Assembly: GCA_016735355.1 (NCBI GenBank)
Contig: JAERRQ010000046.1
Location: forward strand, 1-8,149
DNA from: Desulfobacterales bacterium
GTDB lineage: Bacteria > Desulfobacterota > Desulfobacteria > Desulfobacterales > BuS5
Reading direction: 5' to 3'
DNA length: 8,149 nt
Part shown: positions 1-5,659 of the stretch, one piece after another
How positions within the stretch are numbered: the first letter of the stretch is position 1
Layout of the letters: every line of letters begins with the position of its first letter
Made by a program: the position numbers and the translations under genes
Notes under the pieces: model-generated
Told to the model about the DNA's origin: nothing
Databases searched by the model: none
What the model saw: only the letters and a program-made list of their open reading frames with translations

Positions 1-67
1 AGAGACGGAATCATCTCTGGATATTGAAGACTTAATCAGCAAATATGCCTTTGGCAGTGTGGAATAG
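1..67 (+). CDS. C-terminal end of an upstream gene, probably MlaD (MCE-domain phospholipid transporter subunit); 5' truncated
   Basis: An open frame enters from the left edge, with codons starting at base 2, and ends at TAG 65-67. The visible 21 residues finish with the sequence DLISKYAFGSVE. No domain can be recognised in so short a tail. The MlaD assignment comes from context: the gene lies directly upstream of mlaC and mlaA, and mlaE-mlaF-mlaD-mlaC order is usual for this inner-membrane ABC lipid transporter. The stop codon overlaps the GGAG ribosome-binding site of the next gene, which fits a shared transcript. It could equally be another gene of the cluster. Confidence 0.55.
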   Translation, partial: ETESSLDIEDLISKYAFGSVE

Positions 68-79
68 GAGCTGCATCGA

Positions 80-709
80 ATGACTTTGAACAAAATAATA
101 CGGGTATCTCTTTTGCTTCTCTTGGTCGCTTTTGTTGCAATGGCATATGGCCGTCAGCCTTTGGAAACGTTGAAGCCGCCTATTAATAACATTCTCATGA
201 TACTTAAAGACCCTCAATACAATGATGCCTGTAAAAAAAACCTGCAACGTGACAAAATTTTTGAAATAGTGCGCGGTTTGTTTGATTTTCCAACAATTAC
301 AAAGCTGGCTCTCGGAAAATACAGGAAATCCTTTACACCTGAGCAGCTAAAGGATTTAACCAATGTTTTTACCGACCTCCTTGGCAAAACATATATCAAT
401 AAAATGCTTTCGGAATTTAAAGATGAGGAGGTTCTTTATATAGCCGAGGATATGCTGACCAAAAAGAAAGCAATTGTAAAAACCAAAGTAATCCGTGAAA
501 AAGGTGAAATGGCGGTGAACTACCGTATGCATCTTCACGACGGAGTCTGGTCTGTTTATGATGTAAAGGCGGAGGGCGTGAGCCTTGTAAAAAATTACCG
601 CACTCAGTTCAGTCAAATTCTTTTTAAGGAAAAGCCTGAGATATTGATTCAAAAACTCCAGGAAAAATTAAAAGAACAAGAAGCAAAAACCTATGTTCCC
701 CAGCCTTAA
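80..709 (+). CDS. mlaC: MlaC family periplasmic phospholipid-binding protein (Tgt2/Ttg2D family)
   Basis: MlaC is the soluble periplasmic carrier that shuttles phospholipid between the outer-membrane MlaA complex and the inner-membrane MlaFEDB ABC transporter, keeping the outer membrane asymmetric. The 209-residue product starts with a signal peptide: K5 and R8, then a hydrophobic stretch to about residue 22, with probable cleavage near A22-G24. Family hallmarks are the FDFPTITKLALGKY block (residues 68-81) followed by FTPEQ, and the C-terminal W157-x-V-Y-D-V-x-x-EGVSLVKNYRTQF block (to residue 177) that forms part of the lipid-binding fold. A Lys/Glu-rich tail (about 183-203) follows. The length is normal for the family. 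ATG 80 is supported by TAGGAG (65-70) with 9 bases of spacing and by the intact signal peptide. The 3' end overlaps mlaA by 17 bases, which suggests coupled translation. The family call is firm; substrate and direction of transport are known only from homologues. Confidence 0.93.
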   Translation: MTLNKIIRVSLLLLLVAFVAMAYGRQPLETLKPPINNILMILKDPQYNDACKKNLQRDKIFEIVRGLFDFPTITKLALGKYRKSFTPEQLKDLTNVFTDLLGKTYINKMLSEFKDEEVLYIAEDMLTKKKAIVKTKVIREKGEMAVNYRMHLHDGVWSVYDVKAEGVSLVKNYRTQFSQILFKEKPEILIQKLQEKLKEQEAKTYVPQP

Positions 710-1490
710 ACTTTCGTTATCGATTTTGATTCTGTTTTTATGGGGTTCTCCGGCTTCTGTATCTGCGTCGGAAGCTTCTTTGCCGGCCGGCAGTATTATA
801 AATGATAGCGTGCCGGATGATGATTTGACGGACGAAGAGCTTGATCTGCTTGATCTGCTTGATGAAGAGGACGATTCGGAAAACTATCGGATTGCGGATC
901 CTGTCAAGTACTGGAACATTGCCATATATCATTTTAATGACAAGCTTTACTTTTGGGGTCTCAAACCTTTGACTAAAGGTTATATTGCGGTTACATCCAA
1001 AAGTATACGTTCAGGGGTGAAAAATTTTTTTTCCAACATTACCACACCAATACGACTTGTGAGCTGTATCCTCCAATTAAAAATTAAAAACGCCGGAACG
1101 GAAACTGCCAGATTTGCCATCAACAGCACAGTGGGGATACTAGGGTTTGGAGATCCTGCAAAAAAATATTACGGCCTGAAACCGAAAGATGAAGACCTCG
1201 GCCAGACATTTGGATTTTATGGTATAGGGAATGGTTTTTATATAGTCTGGCCGTTTTTTGGGCCCTCATCCATGCGTGATTCAGTCGGCATGATTGGTGA
1301 TATGTTTCTTGACCCTATATTTTATGTTAAACCCCGGGAAGCGTCCATAGGAATTACAAGCTATAAAACAGTAAACGAAACATCTTTTAAAATAGGTGAT
1401 TATGAAATCCTTAAAGCCGCAGCGATAGACCCTTATGAAGCCCTGAAGGATGCATATATACAAAATCGCAAAAAAAAAATAAATGAATGA
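693..1490 (+). CDS. mlaA: MlaA (VacJ) family phospholipid-removal protein, without a lipobox
   Basis: MlaA forms a ring-shaped channel in the inner leaflet of the outer membrane and passes mislocalised phospholipids to MlaC. The 265-residue product has the family core. DPVKYWNIAIYHFND (residues 69-83) matches the DPxExxNRxxxxFND signature. After it come FFSNITTPIRLVSCILQLK (112-130), the ARFAINSTVGILGFGDPA block (139-156), EDLGQTFG (167-174) and the VWPFFGPSSMRDSVG block (185-199). The N-terminus is a hydrophobic signal peptide (about 5-25, ending SVSA) with no cysteine, whereas the E. coli protein is a lipoprotein. Residues 40-63 form a very acidic linker (DDDLTDEELDLLDLLDEEDD) not typical of the core family. 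ATG 693 lies inside the end of mlaC with only a weak AAGAAG-like upstream site, so translational coupling is likely. No later ATG preserves the signal peptide. An A10 run at 1470-1479 precedes the stop. Confidence 0.93.
   Translation: MFPSLKLSLSILILFLWGSPASVSASEASLPAGSIINDSVPDDDLTDEELDLLDLLDEEDDSENYRIADPVKYWNIAIYHFNDKLYFWGLKPLTKGYIAVTSKSIRSGVKNFFSNITTPIRLVSCILQLKIKNAGTETARFAINSTVGILGFGDPAKKYYGLKPKDEDLGQTFGFYGIGNGFYIVWPFFGPSSMRDSVGMIGDMFLDPIFYVKPREASIGITSYKTVNETSFKIGDYEILKAAAIDPYEALKDAYIQNRKKKINE
840..863 (+). repeat. Short in-frame tandem repeat (CTTGATCTG, about 2.7 copies) in mlaA
   Basis: Two exact copies of the 9-base unit CTTGATCTG (840-848 and 849-857) are followed by a partial third, CTTGAT (858-863). 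In frame they encode L-D-L repeats inside the acidic linker of MlaA (residues 50-57). Such a repeat can change by multiples of three residues through replication slippage without breaking the frame. It is probably just part of a low-complexity spacer. Confidence 0.7.
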
Positions 1491-1499
1491 GGAGATTTA

Positions 1500-3080
1500 A
1501 TGAAAGTACTGGTCAGTGATAATCTCGGTGAAATCGGGATTGAAATGTTTAGGAAAGAAGAAAATATTGACGTTGATGTTAAAACAGGGCTGGCTCCTGA
1601 TGAATTAAAAGATATCATCTCCGGATATGATGCGCTGGTTATCAGAAGCGCAACCAAAGTAACCGAAGAACTTCTTGAAGCCGCAACCAGCTTGAAAGTA
1701 GTAGGCCGGGCCGGCATAGGACTTGATAATGTTGATATTCCCGCAGCTACAAAACGAGGCGTGGTGATTATGAACACGCCTGGTGGCAATGTGATCACTA
1801 CTGCCGAGCATGCCATCGCCATGATTCTCTCACTGACACGCAATATACCGGCAGGCACTTCATCATTAAAGAGCGGTCTGTGGAACAAAAAAAAGCTGCA
1901 GGGCAGAGAGGTCTATAACAAAACATTGGGATTGATCGGTTTTGGAAAAATCGGTTCAATAGTTGCAGATCGCGCTCAGGGTCTTAAGATGAAGGTTATA
2001 GTATATGATCCCCTTGTTACTCCTGAGTTAATTGAAAAAGCAGGCCTTGAACCAGTTTCTATGGAGGAGCTTTACAGCAGATCCGATTATATTACTATTC
2101 ATGTTCCAAAAATGAAAGAGACTATCGGCATGCTGAATGAAGAGGCCTTTAATCGGATGAAGGACGGTGTAATGCTGGTAAATTGCGCACGTGGCGGGAT
2201 TGTTGAGGAAACAGATCTTTATAACGCCATGAAATCCGGTAAAGTGGCAGGCGCTGCCCTGGATGTTTTTGAATCCGAACCTCCAGGAGAATCGCCTCTT
2301 TTTGAATTCGACAGGTTTATATGTACTCCCCATCTGGGCGCATCCACCAAAGAGGCCCAAACAAATGTAGCAGTTGCGGTTGCAGGCCAGATAATAGAAT
2401 ATTTGAAAAACGGAACAATACTTAATGCCGTCAATGTTCCTTCTGTTACAGGAGACCTGCTTGACAAATTGGGTCCATTTTTGACAATCGCAGATCGTAT
2501 GGGCTGCTTGCAGTCACAGCTTATAGATGGCCCTTTAAAAGAAGTTGTTATTGAATATCGCGGCGATTTCCAGGGACTAGATATGTCTCCGGTATCGACT
2601 GCGGCTTTAAAAGGAATTCTTTCTTCAGCCGTTAAAGATGATGTGAATTTTGTTAATGCAAGTGCTATTGCAAAAGAAAGAGGTATAAAGGTTCTGGAAA
2701 CCTCCAGCTCTGAATCCGAAGACTATATAAATCTGATTACCATTAAAACAATAACGGCCAGTAATACAACTACTGTTGCAGGTACTATCGTCGGCAAACA
2801 TGATCCGAGAGTTGTAAAAATAAATAATTTCAGGCTGGAACTTATTCCAAGGGGGCACCTGGCTTTGATACATAATATTGATAAGCCCGGCGCCATAGGC
2901 AGCATTGGAACAGTTCTGGGTGAGCATAAAATTAATATAGGAAGGATGCATGTGGGTCAGGAAGAGGATGGTGAAAGAAATATTATATTTCTGCGCACAG
3001 ACACTCCTTTTACTGATGAAGTGATAAAATGCCTCAGGAGCCTGCCTTTGGTTAAGACGGTAATTCCTCTTGAGCTTTGA
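1500..3080 (+). CDS. serA: D-3-phosphoglycerate dehydrogenase, long (ACT-domain) form
   Basis: SerA oxidises 3-phosphoglycerate to 3-phosphohydroxypyruvate with NAD+, the first step of the phosphorylated serine pathway, in the cytoplasm. The 526-residue length fits the long type found in many bacteria. In order it shows an N-terminal substrate domain with VVGRAGIGLDNVD (67-79) and NTPGGNVITTAEHAIAM (92-108); a Rossmann NAD site GLIGFGKIG (144-152), with D170 in the position expected to bind the cofactor ribose; the catalytic arginine in NCARGGIVEE (R231); E260 in DVFESEPP; and H278 in CTPHLGAS. An allosteric substrate-binding (ASB) domain spans about 315-445. A C-terminal ACT domain (about 452-526, with HNIDKPGAIGSIGTVLGEHK) is the usual seat of serine feedback inhibition, although sensitivity cannot be read from the sequence. 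ATG 1500 follows GAGGAG (1489-1494) by 5 bases and starts 9 bases after mlaA ends, so the two are probably co-transcribed. Confidence 0.97.
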   Translation: MKVLVSDNLGEIGIEMFRKEENIDVDVKTGLAPDELKDIISGYDALVIRSATKVTEELLEAATSLKVVGRAGIGLDNVDIPAATKRGVVIMNTPGGNVITTAEHAIAMILSLTRNIPAGTSSLKSGLWNKKKLQGREVYNKTLGLIGFGKIGSIVADRAQGLKMKVIVYDPLVTPELIEKAGLEPVSMEELYSRSDYITIHVPKMKETIGMLNEEAFNRMKDGVMLVNCARGGIVEETDLYNAMKSGKVAGAALDVFESEPPGESPLFEFDRFICTPHLGASTKEAQTNVAVAVAGQIIEYLKNGTILNAVNVPSVTGDLLDKLGPFLTIADRMGCLQSQLIDGPLKEVVIEYRGDFQGLDMSPVSTAALKGILSSAVKDDVNFVNASAIAKERGIKVLETSSSESEDYINLITIKTITASNTTTVAGTIVGKHDPRVVKINNFRLELIPRGHLALIHNIDKPGAIGSIGTVLGEHKINIGRMHVGQEEDGERNIIFLRTDTPFTDEVIKCLRSLPLVKTVIPLEL

Positions 3081-3102
3081 TTTTTTTGAACGGGAGATAA
3101 AT

Positions 3103-3408
3103 ATGTCCGATGAAAAAGGGTTTGTATTAAAAGGGGATAAACCGGCAGAAACTCAAAAGGATGTGATGCCGGGGATTAATTTTTCTACATTCATAATGTC
3201 CTTGAATGCATCTGTTCTGGTAAGTTGTGGTATAATGGATGATCCTGTGACCGGAGAAAAAAATAAAAACCTGGTTATGGGTAAACAGACCATAGATGTT
3301 TTGAGTATGCTGCAGGAAAAAACTATGGGTAACTTGACCTCTGAGGAGGACAATCTGCTTAAACACCTCCTCTATGAACTGCGTATACTTTATGTCAAAC
3401 AACAATAG
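3103..3408 (+). CDS. DUF1844 family protein, function unknown
   Basis: This gene encodes a small soluble protein of 101 residues. From about residue 24 it matches the DUF1844 pattern as I recall it: PGINFSTFIMSLNASVLVSC, then GIMDDPVTGEKNKNLVMGKQ, then TIDVLSMLQEKTMGNLTSEE and a helical end, LLKHLLYELRILYVKQQ. There is no signal peptide or membrane segment, and no catalytic motif I can name. The first 23 residues are charged and probably disordered. ATG 3103 is chosen because GGGAG (3092-3096) sits 6 bases upstream. A longer reading from TTG 3070 would overlap serA and lacks a ribosome site. It starts 22 bases after the serA stop and is probably the last gene of the mla-serA transcript. The family is widespread among deltaproteobacteria and relatives, but no function is established to my knowledge. 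Confidence 0.85.
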   Translation: MSDEKGFVLKGDKPAETQKDVMPGINFSTFIMSLNASVLVSCGIMDDPVTGEKNKNLVMGKQTIDVLSMLQEKTMGNLTSEEDNLLKHLLYELRILYVKQQ

Positions 3409-3441
3409 AAGATCTGGTTTTAGCACCTTACTCCTGAAACG

Positions 3442-3469
3442 CTGTCATAAAAAACAAGAAAATTATAAT
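3442..3469 (+). promoter_or_regulatory. Candidate sigma-70-type promoter upstream of ispE
   Basis: CTGTCA (3442-3447; 4 of 6 matches to TTGACA) is separated by 16 bases from a perfect TATAAT (3464-3469). Transcription would start near 3476 and give ispE a leader of about 150 bases that includes the palindromic element at 3500-3574. The local sequence is very AT-rich, so chance matches are likely. This is a candidate only. Confidence 0.35.
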
Positions 3470-3499
3470 GAAAAATTATAGCTTTAACTTGATAAATGT

Positions 3500-3574
3500 G
3501 TAGGGGCAGAATCCATTTCTGCCCTTTATGAATATGCCGGATATGGACAGGGCGGATATGGAATCCGCCCCTAC
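3500..3574. repeat. REP/MITE-like composite element: two inverted 25-base hairpin units
   Basis: The element is bounded by perfect 8-base inverted ends, GTAGGGGC (3500-3507) and GCCCCTAC (3567-3574). Each end belongs to a hairpin: stem GGGCAGAA/TTCTGCCC (3504-3511 with 3517-3524), and stem GGGCGGAT/ATCCGCCC (3550-3557 with 3563-3570). The 25-base left unit and the reverse complement of the right unit agree at 21 of 25 positions. The four differences fall as two compensated stem pairs. A 25-base spacer (3525-3549) separates the units. It lies in the gap between the DUF1844 gene and ispE and encodes nothing evident. The layout resembles paired REP sequences of the kind moved by REP-associated (RAYT) transposases. 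No transposase is present here, so that origin is inference. Confidence 0.75.
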
Positions 3575-3612
3575 GGTGGTTATTTCAATGATTCCATGAA
3601 TATGGTTTTAGA

Positions 3613-3618
3613 TATAAT
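3613..3618 (+). promoter_or_regulatory. TATAAT hexamer immediately upstream of the ispE start
   Basis: A perfect TATAAT lies 5 bases before ATG 3624. If it is a real -10 box, transcription would start at about the A of the start codon and give a leaderless ispE mRNA, which would fit the missing Shine-Dalgarno site. No -35 match or extended -10 (TG) is visible at the right distance, and the region is AT-rich, so confidence is low. Confidence 0.2.
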
Positions 3619-3623
3619 TCATA

Positions 3624-4505
3624 ATGATTATTCCTCAAGAGCCTCTTATTGATGCTTCAGGGCGGATCAAGGTTTTTTCACCGGCCAAAATCAATCTTTT
3701 TTTACATATTACAGGAAAAAGACCGGATGGATTTCATGATCTGGTCTCCCTGATGTGCTGCATTAACCTTTACGATACACTCTATATCAATTTGGGCGCT
3801 GCAAAGACAGCCCTTACCTGCACCTATCCCGGAGTTCCATTAGATAAAAAAAACATAGCCCTTCAAGCCGCAAACGCCTTCCTCAAGGCAATAGATATTG
3901 ATGAAAAAGTTGGAATTCATATAATAAAACGAATACCTGTCGGTGCAGGCCTGGGCGGAGGCAGCAGCAATGCCGCCGCAGTTCTTCGGGCCTTGAATCA
4001 TTATTATGATTATCCTTTTTCCAAAGATGAATTAATTTCAATTGGGCTCTCCCTTGGAGCCGATGTACCTTTTTTAATTTTCCGTAAACCTGCCATTGTT
4101 TCCGGGATAGGTGAAAAGATAGAATCGTTTTTTGGTTTATCAAACAGGTATCTTTTATTGATATATCCGGGCTTAAGCATATCGACTGCGGAGGTATTTA
4201 AAAAATACGATTTAAGATTGACAAAAATTAAAAAAAAAATTAAACTTAAGTTTTTATTAAAGGGCAACGTCAAAATTGAGTCCTTGTTATGGAACGATCT
4301 TGAAGGAGTTGCGGCGGCGGGGTATCCTGAAATATCTTATGCAAAAAAGGCTCTTTTGAGTCAGGGTGCGCAAGGGGTACTTATGACAGGAAGCGGATCC
4401 GCCGTTTTTGGCCTTTTTTCTGATTTTCCTAGAGCAAAAATAGCCCATGATGCCCTTTCGCATAATATTAACTGGAAGCTTTTTCTTACTGAGCTGATTG
4501 TTTAG
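3624..4505 (+). CDS. ispE: 4-diphosphocytidyl-2-C-methyl-D-erythritol kinase
   Basis: IspE phosphorylates CDP-methylerythritol with ATP, the fourth step of the MEP route to isoprenoid precursors, so this organism uses the non-mevalonate pathway. The 293-residue protein is a GHMP kinase. It has SPAKINLFLHITGKRPDGFH (19-38) with K22 at the active site; the ATP loop PVGAGLGGGSSNAAA (105-119); GADVPF (145-150) with the catalytic D147; and the C-terminal glycine motif MTGSGSAVFGLF (254-265). A lysine-rich stretch (about 201-213) lies over an A10 run (4230-4239). ATG 3624 is the only possible start: TAA lies in frame at 3615-3617 and no ATG, GTG or TTG follows before the conserved core. No Shine-Dalgarno sequence precedes it. 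The stop codon is the first three bases of a palindrome (4503-4528). Confidence 0.95.
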   Translation: MIIPQEPLIDASGRIKVFSPAKINLFLHITGKRPDGFHDLVSLMCCINLYDTLYINLGAAKTALTCTYPGVPLDKKNIALQAANAFLKAIDIDEKVGIHIIKRIPVGAGLGGGSSNAAAVLRALNHYYDYPFSKDELISIGLSLGADVPFLIFRKPAIVSGIGEKIESFFGLSNRYLLLIYPGLSISTAEVFKKYDLRLTKIKKKIKLKFLLKGNVKIESLLWNDLEGVAAAGYPEISYAKKALLSQGAQGVLMTGSGSAVFGLFSDFPRAKIAHDALSHNINWKLFLTELIV

Positions 4506-4528
4506 GGGCACGATGCATCGTGCCCCTA
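4503..4528. repeat. Perfect 26-bp palindrome overlapping the ispE stop codon
   Basis: The left half TAGGGGCACGATG (4503-4515) is followed directly by its exact reverse complement CATCGTGCCCCTA (4516-4528), with no loop bases. The ends share TAGGGGC/GCCCCTA with the element at 3500-3574, so the two probably belong to one repeat family. The first three bases are the stop codon of ispE. tRNA-Gln begins 12 bases after the palindrome. In RNA it would form a strong hairpin, but no T run follows, so it is not a typical intrinsic terminator. It may affect RNA processing or 3'-end stability. Confidence 0.8.
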
Positions 4529-4540
4529 CAATAAATATAC

Positions 4541-4615
4541 TGGGGCGTCGTCAAGTGGCAAGACACAGGATTTTGGTTCCTGCATTCGGAGGTTCGAATC
4601 CTCCCGCCCCAGCCA
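4541..4615 (+). tRNA. tRNA-Gln, anticodon TTG, CCA encoded
   Basis: The sequence folds as a complete cloverleaf. The acceptor stem is TGGGGCG (4541-4547) with CGCCCCA (4605-4611). The D stem is GTC (4550-4552) with GAC (4562-4564). The anticodon stem is CAGGA (4566-4570) with TCCTG (4578-4582), and loop bases 4573-4575 read TTG. The T stem is GGAGG (4588-4592) with CCTCC (4600-4604) around TTCGAAT. Discriminator G (4612) and CCA (4613-4615) are encoded. The U1-A72 pair and G73 are known glutamine identity features and support the anticodon reading. It sits 35 bases after ispE and 61 bases before prs, and is probably processed from a longer transcript because no room for its own full promoter exists after the palindrome. 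Confidence 0.97.
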
Positions 4616-4624
4616 TATTATGTT

Positions 4625-4653
4625 TTGGGAAAATATTTCTATATGGATATGTT
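4625..4653 (+). promoter_or_regulatory. Candidate promoter upstream of prs
   Basis: TTGGGA (4625-4630; 4 of 6 matches to TTGACA) and TATGTT (4648-4653; 4 of 6 to TATAAT) are 17 bases apart in the gap between tRNA-Gln and prs. Transcription would begin near 4660, close to the prs start at 4677. Both boxes are weak and the stretch is AT-rich, so read-through from ispE is an equally good explanation. Confidence 0.25.
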
Positions 4654-4676
4654 AATTTTATAAATGGAATGACCTT

Positions 4677-5615
4677 ATGAATGGAATGTCATTATTTGCT
4701 GGAAATTCAAATTCCGATTTAGCAAAAAAAATATCTGTTTACCTTGATAAGCCTCTTGGCTCAGCCACGGTTAAGACCTTTAGCGATGGTGAGATTCAGA
4801 TTGAAATCAAGGAAAATGTAAGGGGAAAAGATGTTTTTTTGCTTCAGTCTACCTGTGCTCCCGTAAATGACAACCTGGTAGAACTGCTACTAATGCTGGA
4901 TGCTTTCAAGCGTGCTTCGGCCAGCAGAATTACAGCCGTAATCCCTTATTACGGGTACGCAAGGCAGGACAAAAAAGTCGCGCCTAGGGTACCTATCAGC
5001 GCAAAATTGATCGCAGATTTATTGACCGCTTCAGGTGCCACCAGGGTGATTACTATGGACCTGCATGCCGGCCAGATCCAGGGTTTTTTTAATATCCCGG
5101 TTGATAATCTTTATGCCGCCCCTGTTATCATTGAATATGTAAAAAAGAATTTTGAGCATGACCTTGTAATTGTTTCACCCGATGCCGGAGGCGCTGAGAG
5201 GGCAAGAGCCTTTGCCAAGCGGCTCAAGGCCGGTCTGGCAGTTATTGACAAGCGAAGAAGCGCCCCCAACCAGGCTAAAGCCATGGCGGTTATAGGTAAT
5301 GTAGAGGGAAAAATAACGATAATTCTTGATGATATGGTTGATACTGCCGGTACATTAACAGAAGCTGCGGCAGCATTGAATGCAAACGGAGCTTGTGAGG
5401 TTCATGCCTGCTGCTCTCATCCCGTCCTGTCAGGCCCGGCCCTTCAGCGTATTAATGATTCTGTCTTGAAAAGCCTTTTAGTGACCGATACAATTCCACT
5501 AAGTAAAAACGCAGCAGAGTGCGATAAGATCAAGGTGCTTACCATAGCCGACATAGTTGGGGAAGCGATGATCCGATGCCATAACGGAGATTCTGTAACT
5601 TCTCTTTTTGTTTAA
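4677..5615 (+). CDS. prs: Ribose-phosphate pyrophosphokinase (PRPP synthetase)
   Basis: Prs transfers the pyrophosphoryl group of ATP to ribose 5-phosphate, making PRPP for purine, pyrimidine, NAD, histidine and tryptophan synthesis. At 312 residues it has the usual length of class I enzymes. Visible motifs are FSDGE (35-39) and [17 protein letters not shown] (94-110) at the ATP site; the metal- and PRPP-associated [13 protein letters not shown] (126-138) with H130; [10 protein letters not shown] (167-176); the catalytic flexible loop DKRR (191-194) with K192 and R194; and the ribose-5-phosphate loop DDMVDTAGT (218-226). Start ATG 4677 has a GGA-containing site about 9 bases upstream. An in-frame ATG at 4686 would remove three residues and cannot be excluded. 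The order ispE, tRNA-Gln, prs, rplY, pth is one I recall from other deltaproteobacteria, and ispE-prs linkage also occurs in E. coli. Confidence 0.97.
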   Translation: MNGMSLFAGNSNSDLAKKISVYLDKPLGSATVKTFSDGEIQIEIKENVRGKDVFLLQSTCAPVNDNLVELLLMLDAFKRASASRITAVIPYYGYARQDKKVAPRVPISAKLIADLLTASGATRVITMDLHAGQIQGFFNIPVDNLYAAPVIIEYVKKNFEHDLVIVSPDAGGAERARAFAKRLKAGLAVIDKRRSAPNQAKAMAVIGNVEGKITIILDDMVDTAGTLTEAAAALNANGACEVHACCSHPVLSGPALQRINDSVLKSLLVTDTIPLSKNAAECDKIKVLTIADIVGEAMIRCHNGDSVTSLFV

Positions 5616-5645
5616 AAATTTTTTTTCTGAATCTTATATTATTTT

Positions 5646-5651
5646 AGGAGG
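5646..5651 (+). promoter_or_regulatory. Strong ribosome-binding site deciding the TTG start of rplY
   Basis: AGGAGG is a full Shine-Dalgarno match 8 bases before TTG 5660. It sits in a T-rich stretch in which no ATG or GTG is available in frame before the conserved bL25 core, so it fixes the TTG as the start. Confidence 0.85.
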
Positions 5652-5659
5652 TTCTTTTT

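Larger units (their letters stand above)
3409..3623. other. Intergenic region between the DUF1844 gene and ispE
   Basis: This 215-base gap is the longest in the window. Its first part (3409-3499) is AT-rich and carries a candidate promoter. The middle (3500-3574) is the palindromic element. The last part (3575-3623) is AT-rich and has a TATAAT hexamer (3613-3618) just before the ispE start. I see no GC-rich hairpin followed by a T run, so no standard intrinsic terminator is evident after the DUF1844 gene. I see no recognisable riboswitch and no convincing small gene. Confidence 0.7.

Noticed and set aside
1433..1888. A 151-codon minus-strand open frame over the start of serA
   Set aside because: It lies opposite the strongly conserved SerA N-terminal region, has low-complexity Ser/Thr-rich content, and no neighbouring minus-strand genes support it.
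3070..3102. Longer DUF1844 start at TTG 3070
   Set aside because: It overlaps the serA end, has no ribosome site, and adds residues outside the family core. ATG 3103 has GGGAG 6 bases upstream.
3500..3574. Short CRISPR array or riboswitch in the ispE leader
   Set aside because: There are only two units, and they are inverted rather than direct repeats, which excludes CRISPR. The symmetric terminal inverted repeats suit a mobile palindromic element better than a ligand-binding RNA, and no known riboswitch core is visible.
4503..4540. Intrinsic terminator after ispE
   Set aside because: The palindrome would form a strong hairpin, but the following bases (CAATAAATATAC) contain no T run, and a tRNA begins 12 bases later.
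4498..4680. A 60-codon + strand open frame covering the palindrome and tRNA
   Set aside because: It runs straight through the palindrome and the complete tRNA-Gln. Its product resembles translated tRNA (GGSNPPAPA) and has no family features.
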